Assembly: GCA_017529425.1 (NCBI GenBank)
Contig: JAFXNQ010000052.1
Coordinates: 1-34,813 of the forward strand
Length of the DNA stretch: 34,813 nucleotides
Source of the DNA: Bacteroidales bacterium
GTDB taxonomy: Bacteria; Bacteroidota; Bacteroidia; Bacteroidales; UBA932
Direction of reading: 5' to 3'
The position numbers were made by a program, and so were the translations under genes. The notes beneath the pieces are model-generated. The model was not told where the DNA came from, did not search any database, and saw only the letters and a list, made by a program, of their open reading frames with translations. Below, piece after piece: positions 9,431-18,323 of the stretch; within the stretch, counting starts at the first letter, position 1, and the number at the start of each line of letters is the position of its first letter.

Positions 9431-10557
9431 AATCTGGTCTCGAGTTTTTTTACCACAGCATTTTTCCAAGCTGAAAAATCTCCTGCAAAGATATGCTCCC
9501 GCGCCTTTGTAACCAAATCGAGGTAGAAGGCGAGGTTATGTTCGCTGGCTATCTCTGCCGCGAGCATCTCACCCGCTATGGTCAGATGGCGGACATATGC
9601 ACGGGTGTAGGTATGGTCCACAAAAGAAGTGCCTTGCGGATCCAGGGGGGAGAAATCGTCCGCCCACTTTGCGTTGCGCAGGTTGATGGTCCCCTCCCAG
9701 GTGAAAATCATCCCGTTGCGGCCGTTGCGGGTAGGCATCACACAGTCAAACATATCCACTCCGCGGGCAATCCCCTCCAGGATGTTGGCGGGAGTGCCGA
9801 CACCCATCAGATAGCGCGGCTTTCCGGCGGGCAACAACGGATGGAGCAACTCCAGCATCTCGTACATCTTTTCTGTGGGCTCCCCTACCGCAAGCCCTCC
9901 GATGGCATAACCCTCGCGGTCAAAGGCCACGGCATGCTCCGCCGCCCGTTTGCGAAGGTCGGGGTAAACACACCCCTGAACAATCGGGAACAGCGCCTGA
10001 GGATAGCCGTACAGCGGCTCTGTTGCATCGAAGCGGGCGATACACCTCTCAAGCCACCGCTGCGTAAGATTCAGTGATTTTTCCGCATAGGCGTAATCGG
10101 CATCGCCCGGGCAGCACTCGTCCAGCGCCATGATGATGTCGGCGCCTATGGTGCGCTGGGTATCCATGTTATTTTCCGGGGTGAAAGTGTGCCTGCTGCC
10201 GTCAATGTGCGATGAGAAGGTACATCCGTCAGGGCCGATCTTGCGTATCGGGCTCAGCGAGAACACCTGGAAGCCGCCGCTGTCGGTAAGCATCGGGCGG
10301 TCCCATGCAGTGAAGCGATGCAACCCTCCCGCCTTGCGGAGTATCTCCAGCCCCGGCCTCAAATAGAGATGATATGTATTGCCAAGGATTATCTGGGCCC
10401 GGACATCGTCCTTCAAATCTTTGTGATAGACACCTTTAACACTCCCCACAGTGCCCACGGGCATAAAGATGGGGGTCTGAATCGTGCCGTGCGCCGTGGT
10501 AATAACGCCGCTGCGCGCATTCGATGCGGGATCTGTGGCAAGCAGTTCAAACGTCAT
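9427..10557 (-). CDS. tgt: Queuine tRNA-ribosyltransferase, zinc cysteines replaced
   Basis: Exchanges G34 of GUN-anticodon tRNAs for the queuosine precursor preQ1. The 376-residue protein has the catalytic aspartates Asp92 in LTDSGGFQVF and Asp271 in MFDCVMPTRNGRNG, plus the substrate-pocket regions VQGC and GGLAVGE. The usual structural zinc motif CxCxxC after DFSPLDP is replaced by GTSFVD (residues 309-314); only the later His (His340 in SEHNLAF) remains. I believe Bacteroidota Tgt proteins commonly lack these cysteines, so this need not mean loss of activity. The gene overlaps pfkB upstream and lptF downstream by ATGA junctions. queG, which acts last in the same pathway, lies two genes upstream. 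Confidence 0.96.
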   Translation of the reverse strand: MTFELLATDPASNARSGVITTAHGTIQTPIFMPVGTVGSVKGVYHKDLKDDVRAQIILGNTYHLYLRPGLEILRKAGGLHRFTAWDRPMLTDSGGFQVFSLSPIRKIGPDGCTFSSHIDGSRHTFTPENNMDTQRTIGADIIMALDECCPGDADYAYAEKSLNLTQRWLERCIARFDATEPLYGYPQALFPIVQGCVYPDLRKRAAEHAVAFDREGYAIGGLAVGEPTEKMYEMLELLHPLLPAGKPRYLMGVGTPANILEGIARGVDMFDCVMPTRNGRNGMIFTWEGTINLRNAKWADDFSPLDPQGTSFVDHTYTRAYVRHLTIAGEMLAAEIASEHNLAFYLDLVTKAREHIFAGDFSAWKNAVVKKLETRL

Positions 10558-11546
10558 CTCTCAATCCCCATAATTTCGCGGATTTCTGCCTTGGCAGCCT
10601 TCCAGCGCGGTATGTCAATCTTGCTTCCAATTACCTCTATGACCTTGGCGGCGATGATGCTTCCCACCTTGCCGCAGACATCCAGAGGCTGCCCCATAGA
10701 GAGGGCGTAGAGGAATCCTGCAGCATAGACATCGCCCGCTCCGGTACCGTCACGCGGCACGCCCGGGGCTACGTCCACAAAGTGAAACTCATCTCCGGAT
10801 TTGATCAGAGAGCCGTATTTACCCTCCTTGACGATGGCTATACGGCACATACCGGCTATCTGGTCCACTGCTTCGCGGGGCTTCAGTCCGGTGAAAGCCA
10901 TCGCCTCCGACTCGTTTGCAAAGACTATGTCAACATAATTCCTCACGATGTCGTGCAGGAACGCCAGGTTAGATTCCACCACATTATAGCTGGCCAGATC
11001 CAGAGAAATCTGCATCCCCTTATTCCTGCCAATCTCCACCGCACGCCGCACAAGCCGCTGATTCTGCACAAGATAGCCCTCTATGTGAAGATAATCATAG
11101 CCGTCGAACCTGGCGGGGTCGAGATCCTCGGGTTCCAGCTCCAGAGCGGCTCCCAGATATGTGGCAAATGTACGGTCGGAGGTCTCTTTATTAACTATCA
11201 CTATGCAACGGCCGCTGGGAGCCATGCCCCGTTCCAGCATAGAGTTGATGCCCTCCTGAACCTGGTCTGACTTAAAAAGAGAACCGATGTCATCCTTGCC
11301 CACCTTGCCTATGAAACCAGTCTTCATACCCAGAATTGCACAGGCGCTGATGGTATTTGCAGCAGAACCGCCGGCGACATACTTTATCCCTTTGTCCTTC
11401 AAATCTAGCCAGATTTTGTTGCCGGTATCGGCATCTACGTGCTGCATACTCCCTACAGGAAGGCAGTATTTCTCAAGAATCCAGTTGTCTGGCAATATTG
11501 CCAGAATATCTGTCAGGGCATTTCCTACGCCAAGGATGGATTTCAT
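10554..11546 (-). CDS. PfkB-family kinase, adenosine-kinase-like
   Basis: A 330-residue ribokinase-fold kinase. The N-terminal signature includes VAGGSAANT (about residues 56-64), and the C-terminal signature DGTGAGDVYAAGF carries the catalytic Asp and the anion-hole glycines. The PVGSMQHVD segment near residue 30 is seen in adenosine-kinase-like members common in Bacteroidota. It probably phosphorylates a nucleoside or sugar with ATP, but the substrate is not fixed by sequence. It sits between queG and tgt, 7 bases after queG and overlapping tgt by ATGA, so it is translationally coupled with queuosine genes. A role in handling queuosine-related nucleosides is conceivable but unproven. Confidence 0.9.
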   Translation of the reverse strand: MKSILGVGNALTDILAILPDNWILEKYCLPVGSMQHVDADTGNKIWLDLKDKGIKYVAGGSAANTISACAILGMKTGFIGKVGKDDIGSLFKSDQVQEGINSMLERGMAPSGRCIVIVNKETSDRTFATYLGAALELEPEDLDPARFDGYDYLHIEGYLVQNQRLVRRAVEIGRNKGMQISLDLASYNVVESNLAFLHDIVRNYVDIVFANESEAMAFTGLKPREAVDQIAGMCRIAIVKEGKYGSLIKSGDEFHFVDVAPGVPRDGTGAGDVYAAGFLYALSMGQPLDVCGKVGSIIAAKVIEVIGSKIDIPRWKAAKAEIREIMGIER

Positions 11547-11553
11547 TCAGAGG

Positions 11554-12408
11554 TTATTTTCGTTGTCTTGCAAATATACTAAAAATATCGCTGGGTCTAT
11601 CGGCCAGCCGGGCGGCATTATTGCTGAACTCCGGCCACCCCTCGATATCGCGGTTCCAGGGACAGGCGTCCATACAGCAGTCGCAGCCAAACAGGTGGCC
11701 GTGCACCGCAGGCGACGAATTGTCCCGCTCCCGCGCCTCAATAGTTAGAAACGATATGCAGCGTCGGGCATCTATCTTGAAAGGGGCCATAAGAGCCCCT
11801 GTCGGGCAGGCCTGGATACAGGCGCCGCAGGCGCCGCAGCCGTCGGGCACCGCCTCTTTCTGGGCACGCAGCTGCTCGCAGTCCACAATTTCAAACGGCA
11901 CGTTGCATACCAAAACCCCTATCAGGGTGCGTAACCCGGCCACTGGACTTATCAGGAAATTGTTACAGCCGATGAAACCCAGGCCGCACCTGACCGCCCA
12001 CTCCCGCTCCATCACCGGAGCGCTGTCGGTAAAGGCACGAAAGCGGAAAGCTCCCCCCGCGGCTGCATCCAGCGCCCCACGGTTGGCCGCCACAAAGGTA
12101 TGGATACGGTCCTTGATCACTTTGTGGTAATCCTCGCCGTGGGCGAACGAGGCTATGCAAGGGTCGTCGTGATGGCTGTATGGGACCAGGAAGGCCATCA
12201 CAGAACGCGCCCCCTCTACCAGAAGGGTCACATCCAGGCGCTTCTCTACATTGCGCCCCATATAGTCCATATCGGCGTTGCGCCCCTCGGCGAGATAATC
12301 CTGCAGGCGGCGCTCCGCATCCGGGCCCAACGCACACGCCTCGGCTGCACCGAAGGCTGCAAAGCCAAACGATGCCGCAGAAGCAGCCAGTTGCGGATAA
12401 ACAGACAT
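11554..12408 (-). CDS. queG: Epoxyqueuosine reductase QueG
   Basis: Iron-sulfur, cobalamin-dependent enzyme that reduces epoxyqueuosine to queuosine in tRNA, the last step of the pathway. Visible motifs are AFTDSAPVMEREWAVRCGLG and FIGCNNFLISP in the cobalamin-binding N-terminal part, then the two [4Fe-4S] motifs CGACGACIQACPTGAL and CDCCMDACPWN. At 284 residues it is somewhat shorter than many QueG proteins and lacks the HEAT-repeat tail of longer forms. The start ATG overlaps the stop of the macroglobulin-like gene by one base (TGATG), so it is translationally coupled to it. pfkB and tgt follow immediately. Confidence 0.95.
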   Translation of the reverse strand: MSVYPQLAASAASFGFAAFGAAEACALGPDAERRLQDYLAEGRNADMDYMGRNVEKRLDVTLLVEGARSVMAFLVPYSHHDDPCIASFAHGEDYHKVIKDRIHTFVAANRGALDAAAGGAFRFRAFTDSAPVMEREWAVRCGLGFIGCNNFLISPVAGLRTLIGVLVCNVPFEIVDCEQLRAQKEAVPDGCGACGACIQACPTGALMAPFKIDARRCISFLTIEARERDNSSPAVHGHLFGCDCCMDACPWNRDIEGWPEFSNNAARLADRPSDIFSIFARQRK

Positions 12409-15400
12409 CAGTAGGCCTTGGATTCTACCATAACCGCACCGGTATGGCCGCGGTATTCTGGGGCGTAGAGCGATTCTATCTCTACCAGACCGCTGTTAAA
12501 GACACCTGCCTGAGTAACATAGAAGCTCTCGCTAAGATTGGTCTTCTCCTCTGCAAGCACCTGGAAGTAATATTTTGTACTCTCAGCCTTCCGTTCGCAA
12601 TAAAACCAATTTGAACCGTAAGAACGCTCGTCCACGGGATATAAGCATGCCGGGCGGCTGGCCTCCATCACCACAAATGAACGGTTCTCGGCATTGTCTA
12701 TCTTATAACGCACCTCAACCTTGTCTCCAACGCGAAGCATCTGGCCGTCGCGCAACTGCTCGCCGTTACGCCACCAGGTTCGCACCACACTCATCTGATT
12801 AGAGGCGGGCTGCACCTCCAGCATCGGCGCGGTGTAAGTTGCGTAAACTGCCCCGAACTTAAGGTCGGGCGCCTTGTATTTGAGAAGGACATATATTGCA
12901 TCGGCACTGGCCATATTGCTCTCCCACTGCTGGTTATGTTTCTGGAGCAGGAGCCACTTCATTATGCCCCGGGCTATGTCCATCTGATCCATCTCGGCAA
13001 AGATGGCTGCCAGGGTGGCGTGAGCGTAAATCTCTGTGTGCAGCATTCCGCGGAAAGGCATGACAGCGTTGGGGAAGTAACAACCGACGGTATTGTTAAT
13101 CACAGCATAATCGCGCAGCGACTGCATTACAGTTATAAGCTGGGCGTTTTCTCCGGCAGCCTTCAGCACCATACAGAGTTTGGATTTCTCCACCACGGGG
13201 ATATCCTGCCAATCCTTCTTGCAACGCTTCAGATACTCTTTGAGGATGCTCTGTGCCTGGCTGCCCATAGAATAGCCGGGATGTTCCATCCGGGCTGCGA
13301 ACAGATATGTCAAATCCCTCCAGTTCCAGCTCTTTGCGGCACCAATCTCCAGGATACGTTTCTCCACGTAGCCCAAAGCCTTCTCTATCTGCTTGTCAAT
13401 TGACGTATTGCGTGGCATCGTACCCACCTCCCGCATATAATAAGTCTTATCCAGGAACATGAGGGTCAGCAGTTCACTGGATGAGTTGCCGGGGAACCAG
13501 CCAAAGCCGCCGTCGCTTCTCTGCATCGACGCCAGTTTATTTACGGCAATACGAGAAAAGCGTACGTCAACGCTGTCAGCCCCAAGCAGACAGCCTCGCA
13601 TCTGATTGACATAGAGGGCATCCAACCACTTGATCATATTGGCAGAAGAGGGCGCCTCGGGTTGACGCAACACCTCCAGCAATGCATCCCTGGTGGAATA
13701 CTCCTCATAGCGGGTAGTGATGCCGGGATAGTTGAGACGCTCCATCAGGTCGCGTAAACAGCTCTCTTTAGTTCTGCCGCTGCCCACTATAAACGACTCA
13801 GCCTCTGTGATTTTGCGCGACGCAGGGAGAATTTCAACCACATGCTTCTCAGCATCGTTGCCCTTATTGGTGGCCAGGCTTACTGTAACGCCCATTTTGC
13901 GAATTCCTTCCGGGATCTTCACCTCCCAGGAGATGATTCCGGATTCGCCGCCGCTAAGTTTCACCTCAGTTTCTGGCTTATCCACCTCAATCTGCTTTGA
14001 GGCATCCTCGTCGGTAAGCAAAAGGCGGGCGCGAGCGGTTATACTCTCTTCGCTTGTATTGGTAACATTGGCGTTGATTATCAGGCGATCCCCCTCAATG
14101 GCGAAAAGAGGGAGGTTTGTCTCTATCTTAACCGGCTTGTTTACAACAATATAATACTCTGCAGTGCCGCTGCGCAGATCTTTGGTGTGAGCCAACATTG
14201 CGATACGGAAAGAAGAAAGACCGTCGCGGGTAGTGAACTCAACGGCGGTGGCGCCGTCTCCGGACACCGGCAACTGCGGAATAAAGGCCAGCGTCTGATT
14301 GAAATCTTCCCGTACATCAATATCAGGCACCGATGCCTCTATCATCGCATCTTCGCTGTCGTACATCACGCCATCGCTTGCCGCCATAGGGGCATTCATC
14401 ACCATAGCCTCCTCCGCCATCGCCCCTTTTGACATCATCACCCTTCCTGCACCAAACACGCCCCTTCCCTCCTTATATAGCCTGTATCCGTTCAGGTTGG
14501 AACGGACAGACGGCACTCGTGAGTAGCGGGGATGGATAGGGTTGAACCAGAAATCGTTCTTGACGTACCGGTCGCAGGTGACATCGTACACCGATATCAG
14601 CATTTCAGATGAAGGCGCCTCCACAGAGAATGTCTCCTTTGTATTGGGTGTGGTCTTGTCGCGCAGACTGTTTACCTTGATCTCAAAATTGGCGGAGGGA
14701 ACCTCGCGGGCAAAGTCGTGGCTGTGACTTAATATCTCCACATCCTTGAAGCCAAAGACCGATACCGACACGCGGTCGGCCCATCTACCCTGATAGTTGA
14801 GTTTGATACGCTCCGCCGTGCCTTTCAGGTGCAGAGGCTTGCGATAAACAGACACTCCGTCGCTGAACAGCTCCAACTCAAGGTAAACATCCTCGGAACT
14901 GCCTACAACAAAATCTACGGTGCCCGTGCTCTCTACAGGATAGAAGAATAGCCTGGTGTTTACCGGACATTCACGTTCATCCGGAGAGAACAGCACGAAT
15001 TCTGTTTTTGTCCTCTTCTCTGCATTGCCGGCTGAAGCCATGCACTCCAACACGTAGTTACCCGAGGAGAGACGGGAGAAGTCAATTGCCAGGGGGGCGC
15101 CGTAACGGAGGCTCCCCTTAATCACGGTATGGTCATCCTTAAGGAGACGGTATTTGCCGACTGTATCAAGTTTGACGCCATCGCTGTTGCTGGCGGTGAC
15201 CGTCACGGAGGCAGCCTTATCCTTATTCACCAGCAGCAGGGTATCCATACGGTACTGATTGTCAAACTCGACGTCAAAGAGGATGGCGTCGCGGGCCACA
15301 GATACGCTCTTGGAGCGTTCGCATGTCTCGCCGTTGGGAGCCACAGCCTTTACGTTCACGGAGCAGACGCGCACAGAACTCTGGTCATTTTCTGGAGAGG

Positions 15401-17084
15401 GCACTGCGAAAGATATCTCAAAGCTGCCTTCTGCATCGGTCAGGGCCTCCCCTTGCGCAAGCACAGTCTGACCGGATCGGTACTGCCAGGTCTCAACAGA
15501 ATACTCAACGCGAGCCCTGGCCACCGGCTCACCGGTGTAACCAAGCACCCGCCCCTTCTGCAAGAGCTCATCGCCAAAGGTGTATGCACCTTCAATCTGT
15601 TCAAATTCAATCTTATACTTGGGGTCCTTGTACTCCTCAACGTCCACCGTCACGCCGCCGCGGTCGGTAGCGATGCGGTAGTGGCCATTTTTGTTCCCTT
15701 CAGGGATGGTAAACTCCCCTGCTGCCGACCCCATCTGGTTGGTGGTCAACTTGAGAGTGGCGAGCGGTTTGTCACTTGCCGGAGCGTAAAGAGAGACATC
15801 TATCTTCTTTCCGGGCAGCACCTTACCCTCCTCATAATTGGTAGAGAGGGCAATCAGTTTAAACTGTATTGTATCACCGGCCCGGTATAATTTACGGTCA
15901 GTGTAGAGATAGTGCACCACCTCCGCAGAGCGGCTATTCTTTACAATTACAGGGGAATATACATCGACCGCCGGCGCCCAGATATCGGATGCATGCTCTG
16001 CATAAACCATCGCAGAACGGTCTTTCCTTGGGAAGAGCTGCTGACTGAGGGTGGTGAAGCCGTTCAGGTTATAGGACTTATGCGAGAGTTTTGCAGGCTT
16101 GTACAAAGAGCCGGCCTCTTCCGGCTTATTCTCCGGCACGAAGGCATATATGGTGGCGCTTCCAAACGGCTTTCCAGTGCGGGCGTCAGCTATGTAAACC
16201 TGGTTGTTGCCCCCCATTTCGCGGGTGGCAAGAGCCACACTGCCCACATATAGCCTAAGATAAGAGATATCCTTGCCAGAGGTGTTGAATACCACATAGA
16301 TACCCGGCTTGCCAAAAGTATATTTTTCCTTTACAGTTTCGTATATATTGTACTCGTTCCGGTAACTGGAGACACGCTGCCTGTGACATTGCTGCCCCTT
16401 TGCCGATACAATCTCCTCGGTGAGTTCTCCCGCCTCCTCGTAGCGGTCGTCCAGCCGGTAGACGGTAAAATCGCTGGAGTCCACATTGCGGCCGGAGAGT
16501 TCAAAAGCTACAGTCTCACCCGGATAGTAAAAATTGACAAACTGGCGCTCATCGCTGACTCTGATGCCCACCTGCTTTCTGTCCATATCCTCAATCACAG
16601 AGAGGAACTCCTTTGCATTTTTAGGATAGCTTTCCGCCGCCAGAGTGCACATTCTCCGTATCTTGAGATAGCTCTCCCCGGATGGCTTGAGGGCAGAATC
16701 CTCGTTGCGCTTAATCTGCATTATCTTTTCATATATCAGCGCCCCGGCACGAGGATGCTCTGCATATTGCTCTATATAGTGGTCCAGATTCCCCATCAGC
16801 TCGTTGTGAAGCTTGATGTAACCGGGATAATAGTTGTTCGCCTCCTTCCAGTTGTAACGGGAGAGACATTCGTATCTCTTGCGCATCACCTGATACTGCT
16901 CCAGAGTGTCTCGCTTGTTTACCGCAAGCTGCTCCAACTCTTTCAGGTAGTTCGCTGCGGTCTGCGGCCTGCCAGCCTCAAGGGCGGCGTCAACCTTGGT
17001 CCACAAGTCGCGGTAATCTGCATCAGAATAGTATTGTCCTGACGGATTAAACGTCAGTGCAAGAAGCAGGAACAGTTCTTTCAT
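12408..17084 (-). CDS. Alpha-2-macroglobulin-like protein without thioester
   Basis: A very large secreted or periplasmic protein (1558 residues) with a short hydrophobic leader at the start. Order of regions: an N-terminal helical part; an MG2-type domain near residues 380-490 (YTDRKLYRAGDTIQFK); further beta domains; a Met/Ala/acid-rich low-complexity stretch at about 880-930 where a protease-sensitive bait segment would lie; an A2M domain from about 930; and an alpha-toroid region with QRSDGGFGWFPG near 1190. I find no CxEQ thioester motif, so covalent trapping is not expected. Bacterial relatives are thought to protect the envelope against proteases. It begins 30 bases after the TagF-like gene and overlaps queG by one base. 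A serpin lies further along the same directon. Confidence 0.92.
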   Translation of the reverse strand: MKELFLLLALTFNPSGQYYSDADYRDLWTKVDAALEAGRPQTAANYLKELEQLAVNKRDTLEQYQVMRKRYECLSRYNWKEANNYYPGYIKLHNELMGNLDHYIEQYAEHPRAGALIYEKIMQIKRNEDSALKPSGESYLKIRRMCTLAAESYPKNAKEFLSVIEDMDRKQVGIRVSDERQFVNFYYPGETVAFELSGRNVDSSDFTVYRLDDRYEEAGELTEEIVSAKGQQCHRQRVSSYRNEYNIYETVKEKYTFGKPGIYVVFNTSGKDISYLRLYVGSVALATREMGGNNQVYIADARTGKPFGSATIYAFVPENKPEEAGSLYKPAKLSHKSYNLNGFTTLSQQLFPRKDRSAMVYAEHASDIWAPAVDVYSPVIVKNSRSAEVVHYLYTDRKLYRAGDTIQFKLIALSTNYEEGKVLPGKKIDVSLYAPASDKPLATLKLTTNQMGSAAGEFTIPEGNKNGHYRIATDRGGVTVDVEEYKDPKYKIEFEQIEGAYTFGDELLQKGRVLGYTGEPVARARVEYSVETWQYRSGQTVLAQGEALTDAEGSFEISFAVPSPENDQSSVRVCSVNVKAVAPNGETCERSKSVSVARDAILFDVEFDNQYRMDTLLLVNKDKAASVTVTASNSDGVKLDTVGKYRLLKDDHTVIKGSLRYGAPLAIDFSRLSSGNYVLECMASAGNAEKRTKTEFVLFSPDERECPVNTRLFFYPVESTGTVDFVVGSSEDVYLELELFSDGVSVYRKPLHLKGTAERIKLNYQGRWADRVSVSVFGFKDVEILSHSHDFAREVPSANFEIKVNSLRDKTTPNTKETFSVEAPSSEMLISVYDVTCDRYVKNDFWFNPIHPRYSRVPSVRSNLNGYRLYKEGRGVFGAGRVMMSKGAMAEEAMVMNAPMAASDGVMYDSEDAMIEASVPDIDVREDFNQTLAFIPQLPVSGDGATAVEFTTRDGLSSFRIAMLAHTKDLRSGTAEYYIVVNKPVKIETNLPLFAIEGDRLIINANVTNTSEESITARARLLLTDEDASKQIEVDKPETEVKLSGGESGIISWEVKIPEGIRKMGVTVSLATNKGNDAEKHVVEILPASRKITEAESFIVGSGRTKESCLRDLMERLNYPGITTRYEEYSTRDALLEVLRQPEAPSSANMIKWLDALYVNQMRGCLLGADSVDVRFSRIAVNKLASMQRSDGGFGWFPGNSSSELLTLMFLDKTYYMREVGTMPRNTSIDKQIEKALGYVEKRILEIGAAKSWNWRDLTYLFAARMEHPGYSMGSQAQSILKEYLKRCKKDWQDIPVVEKSKLCMVLKAAGENAQLITVMQSLRDYAVINNTVGCYFPNAVMPFRGMLHTEIYAHATLAAIFAEMDQMDIARGIMKWLLLQKHNQQWESNMASADAIYVLLKYKAPDLKFGAVYATYTAPMLEVQPASNQMSVVRTWWRNGEQLRDGQMLRVGDKVEVRYKIDNAENRSFVVMEASRPACLYPVDERSYGSNWFYCERKAESTKYYFQVLAEEKTNLSESFYVTQAGVFNSGLVEIESLYAPEYRGHTGAVMVESKAY

Positions 17085-17114
17085 GGCGTCACTAATTATT
17101 TCGTATCTGACAAC

Positions 17115-18323
17115 TTATTTATTTATAAAACGCATTATGACCTCACGGTACACGCGCTCCCTGCTGCCTGCATCGGTGTATGCATTAAAACGAGAGATGC
17201 ACCCCTGCGGCGCGGGTCGCGCCCCGTCGCTTGAGAGTATATCGCAAATGGCGTTCCAATCTTTGGCCCGGGTCGCCTCCATCAGGGAATAGTCAAAATA
17301 GAACGGGCGCGATACCCGGATATAATCGTCGTAGTCGAACGGCGCAAGGATCACCTTCTTGCCAGTGATTATATAGTCGAAAAAAACGCTGGAATAATCT
17401 GTTATCAGGATATCTGTGCCACCCAGAAAACCGTAGAGGCTGTCATAATCCCGGTCTGAAATGCACACGAACCTCTCCGACACCGCATTAACCTTTGATG
17501 CACCGTGCTGCAGGTCATAGAAGTGCCCTTTGTAGATGAGCACCATGTTGTTCTTCTCCAGCACCTCCCCCAGCCTCTCTGCATCAAAGCCAAAGCCGGC
17601 AAAGGGATTGAAGGCCAGCCCCTCGCCGGTGGCGGTATCGCGGAAGGTGGGCAGATAGACTATCTTGGTACAGCCGCTCCACCGCTCCTCCAGACTCTTT
17701 ATAAGCCTGTCGCACCCCTCAAACAGCGCATCGTTGCGCGGCAATCCTGTAATGGCGTTGACCTCCTCACGGATGCCGAATGCGGAGCAGAAAATCGGGT
17801 TGAAAAACTCCGACAGACTGCACACCATATCATAGCGGATAAACTCCCATGGAACCACAATGCGGCGGACAGCTGTCTTAATGCGCTTCCACAGAGTATT
17901 CTTCACCATAAACCGGCGGGCATCGTTGCCCACAATCTTGATTGGACATCCGTGCCACAGCATCACTACCTTGCAGCCGTTCAACTCCTTTTCACAGACA
18001 TCATCTGCAGCGGTAGAGACAAAGGCAATGCCGGCACGACGGCATGTGCGGCGCCCCTCGCGGGAGCCCTTCAGCAGGGCACAGCGGCCGGCGGCGTTTA
18101 TCTCGCCGAGTACAGCCTCGCTGGATGTAATCCAAACCGCATTTATCTCCGGGTGATTATCACAGACATACTCGAACATCGCCCGGCTGTTGTCGTTGTA
18201 CAGATTGCCGTACCACGCTCCAAACACCCATAGCGACGGACTGCGGCGTGCAACGCGCTGCAGGCACCACGCCGGGAGACTCACCAGCCCCGCAAATGCT
18301 CGCAGGATGTCTTTACCGTTCAT
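17115..18323 (-). CDS. CDP-glycerol glycerophosphotransferase family protein, TagF-like
   Basis: Resembles the TagB/TagF family, which transfers glycerol- or ribitol-phosphate from a CDP-polyol to a lipid-linked acceptor on the cytoplasmic face of the membrane. The C-terminal GT-B domain shows MLWHGCPIK (the family's conserved His region) and ILITDYSSVFFDY near residue 310. A short hydrophobic N-terminal stretch may help membrane association. The chosen ATG at 18323 overlaps the previous gene by 11 bases; a TTG two codons upstream is possible. With the adjacent cytidylyltransferase it suggests a phosphopolyol-modified surface glycan. True wall teichoic acid is not expected in a Gram-negative, so the product is unknown. 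Confidence 0.88.
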   Translation of the reverse strand: MNGKDILRAFAGLVSLPAWCLQRVARRSPSLWVFGAWYGNLYNDNSRAMFEYVCDNHPEINAVWITSSEAVLGEINAAGRCALLKGSREGRRTCRRAGIAFVSTAADDVCEKELNGCKVVMLWHGCPIKIVGNDARRFMVKNTLWKRIKTAVRRIVVPWEFIRYDMVCSLSEFFNPIFCSAFGIREEVNAITGLPRNDALFEGCDRLIKSLEERWSGCTKIVYLPTFRDTATGEGLAFNPFAGFGFDAERLGEVLEKNNMVLIYKGHFYDLQHGASKVNAVSERFVCISDRDYDSLYGFLGGTDILITDYSSVFFDYIITGKKVILAPFDYDDYIRVSRPFYFDYSLMEATRAKDWNAICDILSSDGARPAPQGCISRFNAYTDAGSRERVYREVIMRFINK

